In this document: piece by piece, positions 9,450-18,502 of the stretch
How positions within the stretch are numbered: the first letter of the stretch is position 1
Layout of the letters: each line of letters opens with the position of its first letter
NCBI RefSeq assembly: GCF_030160275.1
Contig: NZ_BSOA01000003.1
Span: 124,001 to 188,000 of the forward strand
Length of the DNA stretch: 64,000 nt
Origin: Dyella flagellata
GTDB lineage: Bacteria; Pseudomonadota; Gammaproteobacteria; Xanthomonadales; Rhodanobacteraceae
Direction of reading: 5' to 3'
Position numbers and translations under genes: made by a program
Notes under the pieces: generated by a model
Databases searched by the model: none
Told to the model about the DNA's origin: nothing
What the model saw: only the letters and a program-made list of their open reading frames with translations

Positions 9450-10783
9450 GTGCGGTCATGCGCTATCTCAGCACGCGCAGCGCCAGTCCCGCCGCCACCC
9501 TGAGCGAAGCAATCGCTGCGGGACTGGCACCGGATGGCGGCTTGTACGTACCGGATCGCTTGCCCAAGCTCGGCGTGGCCGACTTCAAGCCGGACGGCAG
9601 CCTGGCTGAAACGGCGACCACCCTGCTCGCGCCCTTCTTCGCCGGCGACGCCCTCGCTGCGGCGCTGCCGGCCATTTGCGCCGAAGCACTGACTTTTCCC
9701 ACGCCCTTGCGCTCACTCCCGCAGCATCCGAATACCTGCGTGCTGGAGTTGTTCCACGGCCCCACGGCGGCCTTCAAGGATGTGGGGGCGCGCTTTCTTG
9801 CCGCCTGCCTGCGACGCTTGCGCGGCGATGCAACGACACCGTTGACCATCCTGGTGGCCACCTCCGGCGACACTGGCGCAGCGGTCGGCGCAGCGTTCCA
9901 TCAGCAGCCCGGCATCGAAGTGGCGATTCTTTATCCCGATGGCCGCGTTTCGCCACGCCAGGCGCATCAGCTCGGCTGTTTCGGCGACAATGTGCAGGCA
10001 TTGCGCGTGCAGGGCCGTTTCGACGATTGCCAGCGCATGGTGAAGGCCGCCTTGAATGACGCCTCGCTGCAGGCGCGGTCGCCGTTGTCATCGGCCAACA
10101 GCATCAGCCTGGGCCGCCTGCTACCGCAGATGAGCTACTACGCGCATGCCGCGGTGACGTGGTGGCAACAGCGTCGCGAAGCGCTGAACTTTATCGTGCC
10201 CACCGGCAACCTTGGCAATGGGCTGGCGGCGGTGTGGGTGCGCGCCATGGGCTTGCCGCTGGGCGAGATTCGCCTTGCCTGCAACGCCAACCAAACGCTG
10301 CCGGATTTCTTTGCCGGCCATGACTACACGCCACGCCAGGCGGTCGCCACGCTGGCCAATGCCATGGACGTGGGTGCGCCCAGCAATTTCGAACGCCTGC
10401 GTTGGACGTATCCGGATGCGGATGAGCTGCGCCGCGTCTTTCGGGCCCACAGCGTGGATGATCGCAATATCAGTGCCACCCTTTCCTTGCACGCGCGCGA
10501 ACACGGCGAAGTGTTCTGCCCGCATACCGCAACGGCGATGCACGTGCTGGATCAGCTGCGCGCCGCCGGTGACAACGCGCCGTGGGCCGTGGTGGCCACC
10601 GCGCATCCGGCGAAGTTCGAAAGTGTGGTGGAGCCTTTGATCGGCAAACCGGTCGAGATGCCCACCGCGTTGGGGACCATGTTGCAACGCTCGGCTTCAG
10701 CAGAAGCCATGGCGGCGCAAGACAATGCGCTGCGAGAGTGGCTGCTGGATAGATCAGTGCAGCACGTGACGTTGCCTTCCTGA
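9446..10783 (+). CDS. thrC: Threonine synthase
   Basis: This PLP enzyme converts O-phosphohomoserine to threonine, the last step of the pathway. It has 445 aa with the N-terminal YLSTR motif, the PLP lysine in [14 protein letters not shown] (K111), the SGDTGAA phosphate loop and [14 protein letters not shown]. These features are typical of the longer proteobacterial/fungal-type enzyme. It is the last gene of the operon. Before the IS inserted, the operon would have ended about 24 bp upstream of a REP pair. Confidence 0.97.
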   Translation: MSAVMRYLSTRSASPAATLSEAIAAGLAPDGGLYVPDRLPKLGVADFKPDGSLAETATTLLAPFFAGDALAAALPAICAEALTFPTPLRSLPQHPNTCVLELFHGPTAAFKDVGARFLAACLRRLRGDATTPLTILVATSGDTGAAVGAAFHQQPGIEVAILYPDGRVSPRQAHQLGCFGDNVQALRVQGRFDDCQRMVKAALNDASLQARSPLSSANSISLGRLLPQMSYYAHAAVTWWQQRREALNFIVPTGNLGNGLAAVWVRAMGLPLGEIRLACNANQTLPDFFAGHDYTPRQAVATLANAMDVGAPSNFERLRWTYPDADELRRVFRAHSVDDRNISATLSLHAREHGEVFCPHTATAMHVLDQLRAAGDNAPWAVVATAHPAKFESVVEPLIGKPVEMPTALGTMLQRSASAEAMAAQDNALREWLLDRSVQHVTLPS

Positions 10784-10813
10784 AAAGACCGGCACCGCAG
10801 CGATCGTAATCAC

Positions 10814-10904
10814 ATGGACTCGCCCCCGCTCCGATAAGGCCTCAAGGGCCAGCGGAGGAGAGTAAAAACTGCCCACCGTCACTGAAGAGCGAGGGCGAGT
10901 CCAT
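10814..10904 (+). promoter_or_regulatory. Inverted repeat pairing the IS left end with the transposase start codon
   Basis: The left IS repeat (10814-10825) recurs in inverted form as GGGCGAGTCCAT at 10893-10904. That second copy includes the AT of the transposase ATG and its likely ribosome site. With the adjoining CGCTC/GAGCG pair the arms could form an 18-nt stem with one mismatch. Read-through mRNA from the thr operon would fold the transposase start into this stem, which could silence it. Confidence 0.55.
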
Positions 10905-11973
10905 GAACAAGCGTACTCCTACCGCAGAAGCCAGCGAACTGGCGATTGACCTGGCCAAGAACGTCTTTGACATCGTCGCAGCCGATCGTCAGGGTCGGGA
11001 GCTGTGGCATCGAAGCATACGTTCGCGTCGGGCATTCGAAAGCTTTCTGGACAAGCTCAGAGCGCCGTTGTGCGTGGGGATGGAGGCGGGCCCGGGAGTT
11101 CAAGCGTGGGGGCGGCGCCTGCAAGGGAATGGTATCGAGGTGAAGATCTTGCCGGCCCGTGCGGTGAAGGCGCATGCCCATCGCATGAAGAATGACCTCA
11201 ATGACGCGCGAGCGATCCTGCGTGCGATGCGAGACAGTGACATCCACCCCGTCCCGGTCAAAACGCGTGAGCAGCTGGCGTTGCAGATGCAGCATCGGGT
11301 GCGTGCCGGCTGGGTGAATCGACGTACGGCGGCGTGCAATCAACTACGTGGTTTGCTGTTGGAGCAGGGGCTCGTTGCGGGGCGCAGTTGGGCGGCGCTG
11401 AAGGCGTTGGTGGATCGGGTGCTCCGTGGCGAGTGGTCCCTGCCGGAGGGCGTGGTGGACGTGGTGGAGGCATGCGCCAGTGAGTGGCAAAGTCTGAGCG
11501 CCCGCATTGAGGCAGCGACCGCCCGCTTGGCGCGTTTGGCGCATACCGATGAAACGGCCCAGCGGTTATGCACCATACCGGGGATCGGTCCGATCACCGC
11601 CACCGCGGTGGTGGGTAAAGGGCTCGATCCAACCCAGTTCAAGAACAGCCGGCGGTGTGGCGCTTACCTGGGCATCGTTCCCGAACAGCACGGCACGGGC
11701 GGGCGGGTCGTGCTGGGCAAGATGAGTCGCCGAGGCGATGCGTACTTGCGCACGCTGTTCATCGAAGGAGCCCTGTCGGTGGTCAGGCAGGCGAGGCGGC
11801 GCAAGGATGCCACGGACGTGCTGACCTGCCGCATACGGCGCTGGATGGAGCGCCATGGCGTCAAAGGCGCCGCTGTGCGCTTGGCCAATCACAACGTGCG
11901 CGTGGTTTGGGCCTTGCTTGAGCACGGTGGCACCTATCAGGTCAGCGCCAGCCACGCATCGATGACTTTGTAA
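10903..11973 (+). CDS. IS110-family transposase (DEDD recombinase)
   Basis: The protein has 356 aa. Its RuvC-like N-terminal domain shows the DEDD residues D16 (AIDLAKN), E61 (GMEAGPG), D98 and D101 (KNDLNDA). A coiled middle region follows. The C-terminal Transposase_20 domain has a helix-hairpin-helix (CTIPGIGPITA, residues 223-233) and the conserved serine S275 in GKMSRRGDAYLR. Family members cut and join DNA at sites chosen by an element-encoded guide RNA. The gene is intact, with no frameshift, so the element may be active. Confidence 0.95.
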   Translation: MNKRTPTAEASELAIDLAKNVFDIVAADRQGRELWHRSIRSRRAFESFLDKLRAPLCVGMEAGPGVQAWGRRLQGNGIEVKILPARAVKAHAHRMKNDLNDARAILRAMRDSDIHPVPVKTREQLALQMQHRVRAGWVNRRTAACNQLRGLLLEQGLVAGRSWAALKALVDRVLRGEWSLPEGVVDVVEACASEWQSLSARIEAATARLARLAHTDETAQRLCTIPGIGPITATAVVGKGLDPTQFKNSRRCGAYLGIVPEQHGTGGRVVLGKMSRRGDAYLRTLFIEGALSVVRQARRRKDATDVLTCRIRRWMERHGVKGAAVRLANHNVRVVWALLEHGGTYQVSASHASMTL

Positions 11974-12200
11974 CCGAGTTTTCCCGAGCGTATCGCTCAA
12001 CCGCTGCTGGATAACCTCGAACCCAGGTCAGACCGTCGCGAATCGATGCCTGCCAGCCTACCGACCCTTGAGGTCTTCACGTAATCGGCATTGCGCGAGC
12101 TCAAACGATGATGGCCCGGTGGCCCAAACCTGCCACCTTGATGAGGCCTCATACATAGATGCAGCCGGTACTCGGGGATAGAAAAAAGCGGTTGACGAAG
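11974..12200 (+). ncRNA. Candidate bridge/seek RNA of the IS1111-type element
   Basis: IS1111-group elements encode their guide RNA between the transposase gene and the right end, and this stretch occupies that place. It contains three short exact matches to the element's own junctions. CCAGCCTAC (12053-12061) is complementary to the REP target GTAGGCTGG. CGTAATC (12080-12086) equals the left junction 10805-10811. ATACATAG (12151-12158) equals the right junction 12212-12219. These are the kinds of target and donor guides expected. The RNA ends and fold are not determined. No ORF is supported here. Confidence 0.6.
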
Positions 12201-12216
12201 GGGGCGAGTCCATACA

Positions 12217-12281
12217 TAGGCTGGGATGACAATCCCAGCTTCGCGCGCCCTGGGGAAGCTGGGATTGTCATCCCAGCCTAC
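12217..12281. repeat. REP pair interrupted at its outer left edge by the IS
   Basis: The left unit (12217-12239, missing the leading G of GTAG) and the right unit (12258-12281) form an inverted pair between the IS and the 3' end of the sulfotransferase gene. The missing G lies at 10806, on the far side of the IS. The element therefore inserted between G and TAGG. Confidence 0.9.
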
Positions 12282-12284
12282 GGG

Positions 12285-14288
12285 TTACGCGCGATAACGC
12301 TCCAAGGCATCAGCAAGCATTTCCTTGAGCGGAGCAAGCTGGGGCGCGTACCGGGTCCACTGGTCGATGCCGTCACGGAAGATGGGGCGGCGTACCTGCT
12401 CGGAACTGGCGGTGCGCACACTACGCTCGGTCTTGTGGAATTGGAGGCAATCCGGTTCGAACGGCAAGCCGCAGAAATCGAGGATGCGGCGCACGCTGCC
12501 TTCCAGGTCATCGACAACGTCTTCGTGATGCACGCGCAGCACACTGCCCGGCAGCACCTCGTCCCAGTGTTGCATTAGGTCGAGATAGGTACGGTAGTAG
12601 CGCGCGATGTCCTCGATGCTGTAGGTGAACTCCTGACCGGTGGCGAACAGCTGCTTGAGGTTGCTGAAGCAGCAGGCCATGGGTTCGCGACGTGCGTCGA
12701 TGATCTTAGCGTTGGGCAGCAGCAGATGGATCAGGCCCAGGTGCCGGAAATTGTTCGGCATCTTGTCGATGAAGTAGGGCTTGCCGCTGCGGTAGATCCG
12801 GGTATCGCGCAGATACTTTTCGCCTAGCCGGCGAAAATCCTCGGGCTGCAGTTCGGCCAGCACGCCCGGATAGCGCGGATCGTCCAAGTTGGGATCGCGT
12901 CCTTGCAGATCGAGCACGATGCGCGGGATGTCGGCCAGTTCCTGGGTACCCTCGACCAGCGAGTGCGAGGCGAGAATCTGCTCGATCAGGGTGGAACCGG
13001 CGCGCGGCAAGCCGACGATAAAAATCGGGTCGGGACTGGGATCACCCGCGCCCGTACGGCTGGCCAGGAATTGGCGCGTGCAAACTTCGATCTGCCTGCG
13101 CGTGTTGGTCTCGATGATCTCCGGGCGATAGCGGCTTTCTGAGCGCTTGAGCGCATTGCCCTGTTCGTAATGGCGCCACGATTGAGCGTAGTCGCCACGG
13201 TCCTCCAACGCCTTGCCCAGCGCAAAACACAGATGATAGCGGTCGACCAGCGACGTATCCGGCGAGGCGACCTCGCTGCGCATGCGCGCGATCTCATCGT
13301 CCCCAAAAGCATAGGTCTTGAGGTTGGCCAGGCTCCAGTAGGCATCGCCAAAATTGGGGCGTGCCGTGGTGGCGGCGCGATAGGCGTCGATCGCCTCGGC
13401 CCGTCGACCTTGTGTCTTCAGCGAATGGGCGAGCGACAAATGCAGTTCGGCCGCGCCGGGCAGGTCGCGCAGCAGCTCCCGGTATAGCGCAATCGCGCGT
13501 TCGTGTTCGCCCAAGCCTACGCTCGCACTGGCGTAGAGCGTGCGGTAGTCGAGGTGCGCGGGGGTGATGACGAGCAGCTTTTCAACTTCCTCGCAGGCGC
13601 GCTGATACAAGTGCCGCTCAAACAAGACACAGGCGTAGTCGTAGCGCGCCGCATGATATTCCGGTGCGATCTTCAGCACGGCGTCGAGCAGGATTTCGGC
13701 GTCGTCGAGCACATCGCGGGCCAGACCGATGCGTGCGAGCAGACGCATCGCCTCGACATCGTTGCCCACGCGCAGCAAATACGGACGAATGACATTTTCG
13801 GCCGGCTCCAGGTCGCCATCCGAGAACAGGCTGGTAGCGTGAACGACTTCGGGCGCCAGGCGCTTGAGGGTGGCGACATGGGCCGCTGCCGTCGCGGCAT
13901 TGGCGGCATCGCCGGTCATGCGGTACAGGCCTTCGAGCATGTGCCAGCTCGAAGGCAAGGCGGGATTGATGTTGACGGCACGCAGCAAGGCGTCGATCGC
14001 TTGCGGTGCATTGCGCATGGCCACGTAACACAGCCCGCGTTCTTCATGCAGGCGGCTGAATTGCGGATGCCCCTGTTCCAGCTGCGCCAGCGTCGCCAAG
14101 GCGGCTTGAAGCTGTCCAACGTGGCGCTGGCTTCTGGCGATCAGGTGCAGCACATCGCGATGGTTCGGCGCATCGAGCGCCAAAGCCTGGACAGCCTGCA
14201 AGGCCTGCGCATGTTGGCCTTGCTGCTGCCATTCGCGTACGCGTTGGAGCCCCTGCTCCACCGATGTGTCAACCGCCGTGGCGTTCAT
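12285..14288 (-). CDS. Tetratricopeptide-repeat sulfotransferase
   Basis: This is a protein of about 667 aa. Residues about 1-370 are TPR-like helical repeats (for example DVLHLIARSQRHVGQLQAAL and HLSLAHSLKTQGRRAEAIDAY). Residues about 410-660 form a PAPS-dependent sulfotransferase domain. That domain has the 5'-phosphosulfate loop (FIVGLPRAGSTLIEQIL) and a 3'-phosphate region with FIDKMPNNFRHLGLIHLLLPNAKIIDARR. Such fusions are common in Proteobacteria, and the acceptor is unknown. Start 14288 is chosen over 14327 because of AAGG spacing and because the extra residues look non-coding. The gene lies downstream of the TonB-dependent receptor on the same strand, across a REP pair. Confidence 0.85.
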   Translation of the reverse strand: MNATAVDTSVEQGLQRVREWQQQGQHAQALQAVQALALDAPNHRDVLHLIARSQRHVGQLQAALATLAQLEQGHPQFSRLHEERGLCYVAMRNAPQAIDALLRAVNINPALPSSWHMLEGLYRMTGDAANAATAAAHVATLKRLAPEVVHATSLFSDGDLEPAENVIRPYLLRVGNDVEAMRLLARIGLARDVLDDAEILLDAVLKIAPEYHAARYDYACVLFERHLYQRACEEVEKLLVITPAHLDYRTLYASASVGLGEHERAIALYRELLRDLPGAAELHLSLAHSLKTQGRRAEAIDAYRAATTARPNFGDAYWSLANLKTYAFGDDEIARMRSEVASPDTSLVDRYHLCFALGKALEDRGDYAQSWRHYEQGNALKRSESRYRPEIIETNTRRQIEVCTRQFLASRTGAGDPSPDPIFIVGLPRAGSTLIEQILASHSLVEGTQELADIPRIVLDLQGRDPNLDDPRYPGVLAELQPEDFRRLGEKYLRDTRIYRSGKPYFIDKMPNNFRHLGLIHLLLPNAKIIDARREPMACCFSNLKQLFATGQEFTYSIEDIARYYRTYLDLMQHWDEVLPGSVLRVHHEDVVDDLEGSVRRILDFCGLPFEPDCLQFHKTERSVRTASSEQVRRPIFRDGIDQWTRYAPQLAPLKEMLADALERYRA

Positions 14289-14363
14289 GCTCAAAACCTT
14301 AAAAAAAGGGGGTGGGCTTGCGCCCACCCCAATTCTACTTTCCTGCTAGCGGAGCAAGGACTT

Positions 14364-14429
14364 GTAGGCTGGGATGCCAATCCCAGCATCTGGAAGCCAC
14401 CGGGAGCTGGGATTGACATCCCAGCCTAC
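14364..14429. repeat. REP pair
   Basis: Units at 14364-14387 (loop GCCA) and 14406-14429 (loop TGAC) lie between the receptor's stop and the sulfotransferase start. Both genes point the same way, so this pair may separate their expression. Confidence 0.9.
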
Positions 14430-14450
14430 GCCCGGCGGCTATTGAGCAGG

Positions 14451-17105
14451 TCAGAACTTGTAGCCGAACTTCACACCCAGCACGCGCGGGCGCAGGGGCA
14501 CTTCCGACTTGATGAACTCGGCCGAGGAGGTGAACACGCTCGCATGGCTGTTGCCCAGGTTGGTGCCGTACAGGGAAACGTTCCACGCGTCCTTGGCAAC
14601 GCCGATCGAGGCATCGAAGGTGGTGTAGCCAGCCTGCAGATAACGCAGCTCCACCGTAGTGACGTTGGTCACGCCCTCGCCACTGGGATAGGTGGCCGGC
14701 TGGTTGTACATCGAACCGGTGTAGTTGGCGCCGAACTGCCAGAAGGCCTTGTAGCCGCCACCGAAGGTCCAGTCGTAACGCAGGCGCATATTGACCTGCG
14801 AACGCGGCGAGAAGGCCGGGGTGCTGCCGATGACACCGAACGGATTGGCGAACGACGTCACCGCGCCAATCGCACCGGTCTGGATGATGCACTGGTTGAA
14901 ATTGGGCGATTTGGCGATGTTGTCGACCAGGCACGGCGAATTGGTCTGTTTGGCGTGGTTGAGCGAACCGGAGCCGATGAGCGACAGGCCATCCGTCAGA
15001 CGCGCATGCCATTGCAGCTCCAGGCCGTCCACTTTGTAGTTCGGACCGTTCACCGCGAAGGTGGTGTTGCCCAGCACCAGCGGGTTGAAGAACTGCATCT
15101 GCACGTTGTCCCACCGCATGTCATACAACGAGCCGTTGAGCAGCAGGCGGTCGTTGAAGAAGGTGGTCTTGAAGCCGATTTCGTTGTTGGTCAGCGTATC
15201 GGGGGCGTAGCTGATCGGCTTCTGGTACTGCGCCTGGCCGTCGAGCTTCGCCACGGCGCCGGTGGTGCGGTTGAAGCCGCCCGGACGGAAGCCCTGCGAG
15301 AAGGTGTAGTACACCATCATGTCCGGCGTGATGTGCCATTCCACGTTCGCACGGCTCTTAAAGCCGTGATAGGTGGTGTGGTAGTTCATCACCGCATCAT
15401 TGCCCAGGAAGCTGCCGTTGGGGACGTTCACCTGGTTGCTGGCGGTCCAGAACTCCGTGCCAGTCTGCCATTCGGAGTAATGGTAGTAACGCGTACCGCC
15501 GGTCACGGTCAGCACATCCGGGATGATGTCATAGGACAGCGAACCGAACGCTGCTTCCTGCTTGTAGCCACGGTTCTCGACTTCACCGAAGGCGGTGCCG
15601 TCGGGGAGCATCACGCCAGGGGACGACATCGCGTTGGCCACGCAGGGTGCGCCGCCAGCGAGAGCACTGGTGAGGTTCTGCGGCGTACAGGACGGGATCG
15701 TCCTGTAGTTGAAGTCCATGTGGTCGTCGATGTTGAAGTTTTCATAGTACAGGCCACCGATCACGCGCAGGCGATAGTCGTCCGGCGTGCTCAAGCGCAG
15801 CTCGTGCGTCTCGTGCGTGCTGGCCACGTGGTCGTTCCAATAGCCGATCGGCGAATAGCAGGTCGGCTTGCCGGCGCTGGACAGGCCAGCCGAGGTGCCG
15901 GTGCAGCTGTAATACATGCCGCCGGCGCTGCGCGAGTAGTTGGTGTAGTCCTGCTGTTCGCTGATGTGGCGGTTGGTGTAGCCACCGGTGTAAACCAGCG
16001 AAAGATCGCCGATCTGGCCATTCAACGTCCAGGCGGTGTTGGCGAAATGGTCCTTGTTCCAGCCCGGCACGAACGCGGTGATCTGGTTGGTGCCAAGCGT
16101 CTGGCCATCGGCACCGATCGGATAGACCGAAGACTGGCCGCGGGCGTCCAGGTCCTGGTAGCTCTCGGTGATCAGCGCATTCCAGTTGTCGTTGATCTGG
16201 TAGGCGAGGCCCACGCGGCCGCCCTGGTAGGTGACCGGGTTCCACGCGGTCTGCGCCACGGGATAGTTGTTGGCGACCGGGGTGCCGCCGGCGGCCACAT
16301 ACGGCGCCATGGCGCCGCCACCGTCGGTGGGCTGGCGGGTGAACGTGCTGGGCACGTTGTCGATATAACCGCCCTGGCGCTCGTTGTAGAGGACGCCACG
16401 CACGGCGAGCTTGCCGGTGATGATTGGCAGGTTCAGCACTACGTTGGCCGAGTTGTTGGCCGCACCGCCCGCGGTCGTGCCGACGCTGGCTTCCGCGCTG
16501 CCGCTGACCTTGTACAGATCCGGCTTGTTGGTGATGTAGCGCACCGCGCCCGCTTCGGCGCCGCCGCCGAACAGGGTACCCTGCGGGCCTTCGAGCACTT
16601 CGACGCGTTCCATGTCGGCCATGTAGATGTCGAGGTTGCGCGCCGGGAACTGCATCGACTGGTCGTCGAGGTAGACCGCGACGTTCGGGAACGGCGCGAT
16701 GGACGCGCTGGACTGGTTGCCCAGGAAGCCGGTGCTCAGGCCGCGCATGTAGATATTGCCCTGGCCCGGACCGTTGCTGGCGAAGGTCACGTTGGGCAGG
16801 TATTTGATCAGGTCGTTGAACGACACGATGTTCTGTTGCTGCAGGGTGGTGGCAGTGAACGCTTGCAGCGTGATCGGCACGTCCTGCATGTCCTCGGCCG
16901 TGCGCTGCGCGGTGACGGTCACTACGCCGAGCATGGCTGCCTGGGCCGTATTGGCCTTATCGGTGGACTTGTCCGCCGGCTGCGCCGGCTGGCTGGTCGA
17001 AGCGGGTTGGGTCGTCGCAACCGGTGGGGTCGTGCCATCAGCGTAGGACACACGACTCACCGCGAGCGCGGCCAGCACCGCGCAGGTGATTGGATTGATC
17101 TTCAA
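14451..17105 (-). CDS. TonB-dependent outer-membrane receptor
   Basis: The protein has about 884 aa. After a signal peptide comes a Gln/Pro/Thr-rich linker, then a plug domain (GVVTVTAQR...DVPITLQAF, MERVEVLEGPQGTLFGGGAEAGAVRYIT). A 22-strand-type barrel follows, ending in GVKFGYKF with the terminal aromatic needed for barrel assembly. It imports an unidentified ligand with TonB/ExbBD energy. No ATG fits the signal peptide. A TTG at 17105 with GGGGGAAA just upstream gives MKINPITCAVLAALAVS and is preferred over the ORF start at 17150. It neighbours the C-P lyase operon on the same strand (203 bp from phnM), and a role in phosphonate uptake is speculative. Confidence 0.88.
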   Translation of the reverse strand: MKINPITCAVLAALAVSRVSYADGTTPPVATTQPASTSQPAQPADKSTDKANTAQAAMLGVVTVTAQRTAEDMQDVPITLQAFTATTLQQQNIVSFNDLIKYLPNVTFASNGPGQGNIYMRGLSTGFLGNQSSASIAPFPNVAVYLDDQSMQFPARNLDIYMADMERVEVLEGPQGTLFGGGAEAGAVRYITNKPDLYKVSGSAEASVGTTAGGAANNSANVVLNLPIITGKLAVRGVLYNERQGGYIDNVPSTFTRQPTDGGGAMAPYVAAGGTPVANNYPVAQTAWNPVTYQGGRVGLAYQINDNWNALITESYQDLDARGQSSVYPIGADGQTLGTNQITAFVPGWNKDHFANTAWTLNGQIGDLSLVYTGGYTNRHISEQQDYTNYSRSAGGMYYSCTGTSAGLSSAGKPTCYSPIGYWNDHVASTHETHELRLSTPDDYRLRVIGGLYYENFNIDDHMDFNYRTIPSCTPQNLTSALAGGAPCVANAMSSPGVMLPDGTAFGEVENRGYKQEAAFGSLSYDIIPDVLTVTGGTRYYHYSEWQTGTEFWTASNQVNVPNGSFLGNDAVMNYHTTYHGFKSRANVEWHITPDMMVYYTFSQGFRPGGFNRTTGAVAKLDGQAQYQKPISYAPDTLTNNEIGFKTTFFNDRLLLNGSLYDMRWDNVQMQFFNPLVLGNTTFAVNGPNYKVDGLELQWHARLTDGLSLIGSGSLNHAKQTNSPCLVDNIAKSPNFNQCIIQTGAIGAVTSFANPFGVIGSTPAFSPRSQVNMRLRYDWTFGGGYKAFWQFGANYTGSMYNQPATYPSGEGVTNVTTVELRYLQAGYTTFDASIGVAKDAWNVSLYGTNLGNSHASVFTSSAEFIKSEVPLRPRVLGVKFGYKF

Positions 17106-17176
17106 GATGGTTTCCCCCGAGGGTGTGATGGCCGGAATCCGCCGGCGCAAATGTTTGATACTGCAACTAGGGAAAG

Positions 17177-17240
17177 GCTAGACAACCGCGATGAAACGCT
17201 TATGACGTGGTCTAGCCAAGTTGGATAGATGTCTATACCT
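17177..17240. promoter_or_regulatory. CTAGAC inverted repeat upstream of the receptor gene
   Basis: GGCTAGAC (17177-17184) and GTCTAGCC (17210-17217) form a perfect 8-bp inverted repeat with a 25-bp gap, followed by a GATAGATGTCTATA stretch. The same CTAGAC core occurs twice upstream of phnG, so a shared regulator (PhnF is the obvious candidate) is possible. Confidence 0.4.
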
Positions 17241-17308
17241 TTTCTCGGCGGCAAAGCTTGGGAGGCCGAGGGCAACAACCGCGAAGCGCGGTCATGCGCA
17301 TGAAACGA

Positions 17309-18451
17309 TTAGAACGCACGCTCTCCGCGCACCCACACGTTGCGCACGATAGGCAGGTTTCCCACGGCGCGCATGCGCACCAGGTCCGCGCGCATGCCGG
17401 CCTTTAGCAAGCCACGGTCCTCAAAGCCGAGCGCCTTGGCGGGATTGCGGCTGACCGTCGCCATCGCCTTGGGCATCGACCAGCCGGCATGCGCGTGCAG
17501 CATGAAGGCACCGTGCAACAGGCTGGCCGGCACATAGTCGGACGACAACATGTCCAGTCGATCGGTGCGCGCCAGTTCCAGCGCGGCGACATTGCCCGAA
17601 TGCGAACCGCCGCGTACGACGTTGGGCGCCCCCATCACGGTGACCAGACCGCGCGCATACGCGGCATCGGCGGCTTCTTGGGTGGTGGGAAATTCCGAAA
17701 TCGTCACGCCAATACGGTGCGCGTGCTCCACCTGTTGGGTGTCCGTGTCGTCATGACTGGCCAGCACCATGTTGCGGCCGTGCATCATGCCCAGCACGAC
17801 GCTTTCGTGCCTTGCGCTGTATTGGGCTTGCTGCTCGGTGCGACGCCTCACTACGTCGGCGAATTCGTCTTCCGTCCAGCTTATGTGGTTCTTGCTGTAG
17901 TACTTGCGGTACTGCGCCAGGTCGCGGTACTGGCGCTGGCCCGGCGTGTGGTCCATCAGCGAGATCAGGCGCACGCTGCCGTGGTCCATCAACGGCTCCA
18001 GCGCTTCGATCAGGCGCGGATAGGCCAGCTCGCAGCGCAGGTGAATCCAGTGCTCGGCGCGCAAGGCGCCGGTTGCCTGCCCTTCCAGAATCGCATCGTA
18101 AGTGCTGCGCAAGGTTTCGATGCGCACGCTTTCCTCTTCCAGGTCTCCGACCGACAGCGCATCGAAAACCGTGGTGATGCCGGCCGCCGCTACTTGCGCG
18201 TCATGGGTCAGCACCGCGGGAATCGATGGCCAGAGCACGCCCGCGCGCGGCATCAGGTGCTTTTCCAAATTGTCGGTGTGCAGCTCCACCAGGCCCGGAA
18301 TGACGTAGTCGCCGTCGCAATCGATCGCGCCGGGCGCCTGCGTCGAGCCGTCTTCGACCAAACGGATGATCCCCTTGCGGGCGATCAGGGTGCCGTGGAT
18401 CACGCCGTCGTCCTGCACGATGCGGGCATTGGTCAAAACAAGATCGTTCAT
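17309..18451 (-). CDS. phnM: Alpha-D-ribose 1-methylphosphonate 5-triphosphate diphosphatase
   Basis: This amidohydrolase removes pyrophosphate from the phosphonate-ribose triphosphate to give the substrate of C-P lyase. It has about 380 aa with the amidohydrolase metal motif VELHTDNLEKH. A GMMHGRNMVLASHDDTD segment and the LSSDYVPASLL ending characteristic of PhnM follow. It is the last gene of phnGHIJKLM, 51 bp after phnL. Several nearby ATGs are possible. I use 18451 (MNDLVLTNARI), and 18457 is an alternative. Confidence 0.93.
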   Translation of the reverse strand: MNDLVLTNARIVQDDGVIHGTLIARKGIIRLVEDGSTQAPGAIDCDGDYVIPGLVELHTDNLEKHLMPRAGVLWPSIPAVLTHDAQVAAAGITTVFDALSVGDLEEESVRIETLRSTYDAILEGQATGALRAEHWIHLRCELAYPRLIEALEPLMDHGSVRLISLMDHTPGQRQYRDLAQYRKYYSKNHISWTEDEFADVVRRRTEQQAQYSARHESVVLGMMHGRNMVLASHDDTDTQQVEHAHRIGVTISEFPTTQEAADAAYARGLVTVMGAPNVVRGGSHSGNVAALELARTDRLDMLSSDYVPASLLHGAFMLHAHAGWSMPKAMATVSRNPAKALGFEDRGLLKAGMRADLVRMRAVGNLPIVRNVWVRGERAF

Positions 18452-18502
18452 GGTCATCTCAGTGCAGACTGTTATCAATGATCGGGTGGTTGAAACGGTG
18501 CA

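Larger units (their letters stand above)
10807..12216 (+). mobile_element. IS110-family insertion sequence, IS1111 group
   Basis: The element is about 1,410 bp with one transposase gene. Subterminal inverted repeats are present: ATGGACTCGCCCCC at 10814-10827 and GGGGGCGAGTCCAT at 12200-12213. With the proposed borders, 7 bp (TAATCAC) lie outside the left repeat and 3 bp (ACA) outside the right one. That is the end architecture I recall for IS1111-group elements. There is no target duplication. The left flank ends ...GATCG and the right flank starts TAGGCTGGG, so closing the gap restores GTAGGCTGGG, the outer end of a REP unit. A shared TA makes the border ambiguous by 2 bp. Confidence 0.85.

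Noticed and set aside
13503-17228. 1,241-aa open frame on the + strand opposite the receptor and sulfotransferase genes
   Set aside because: It is antisense to two well-supported genes with clear motifs. Long antisense frames are common in GC-rich DNA, and its translation has no recognisable domains.
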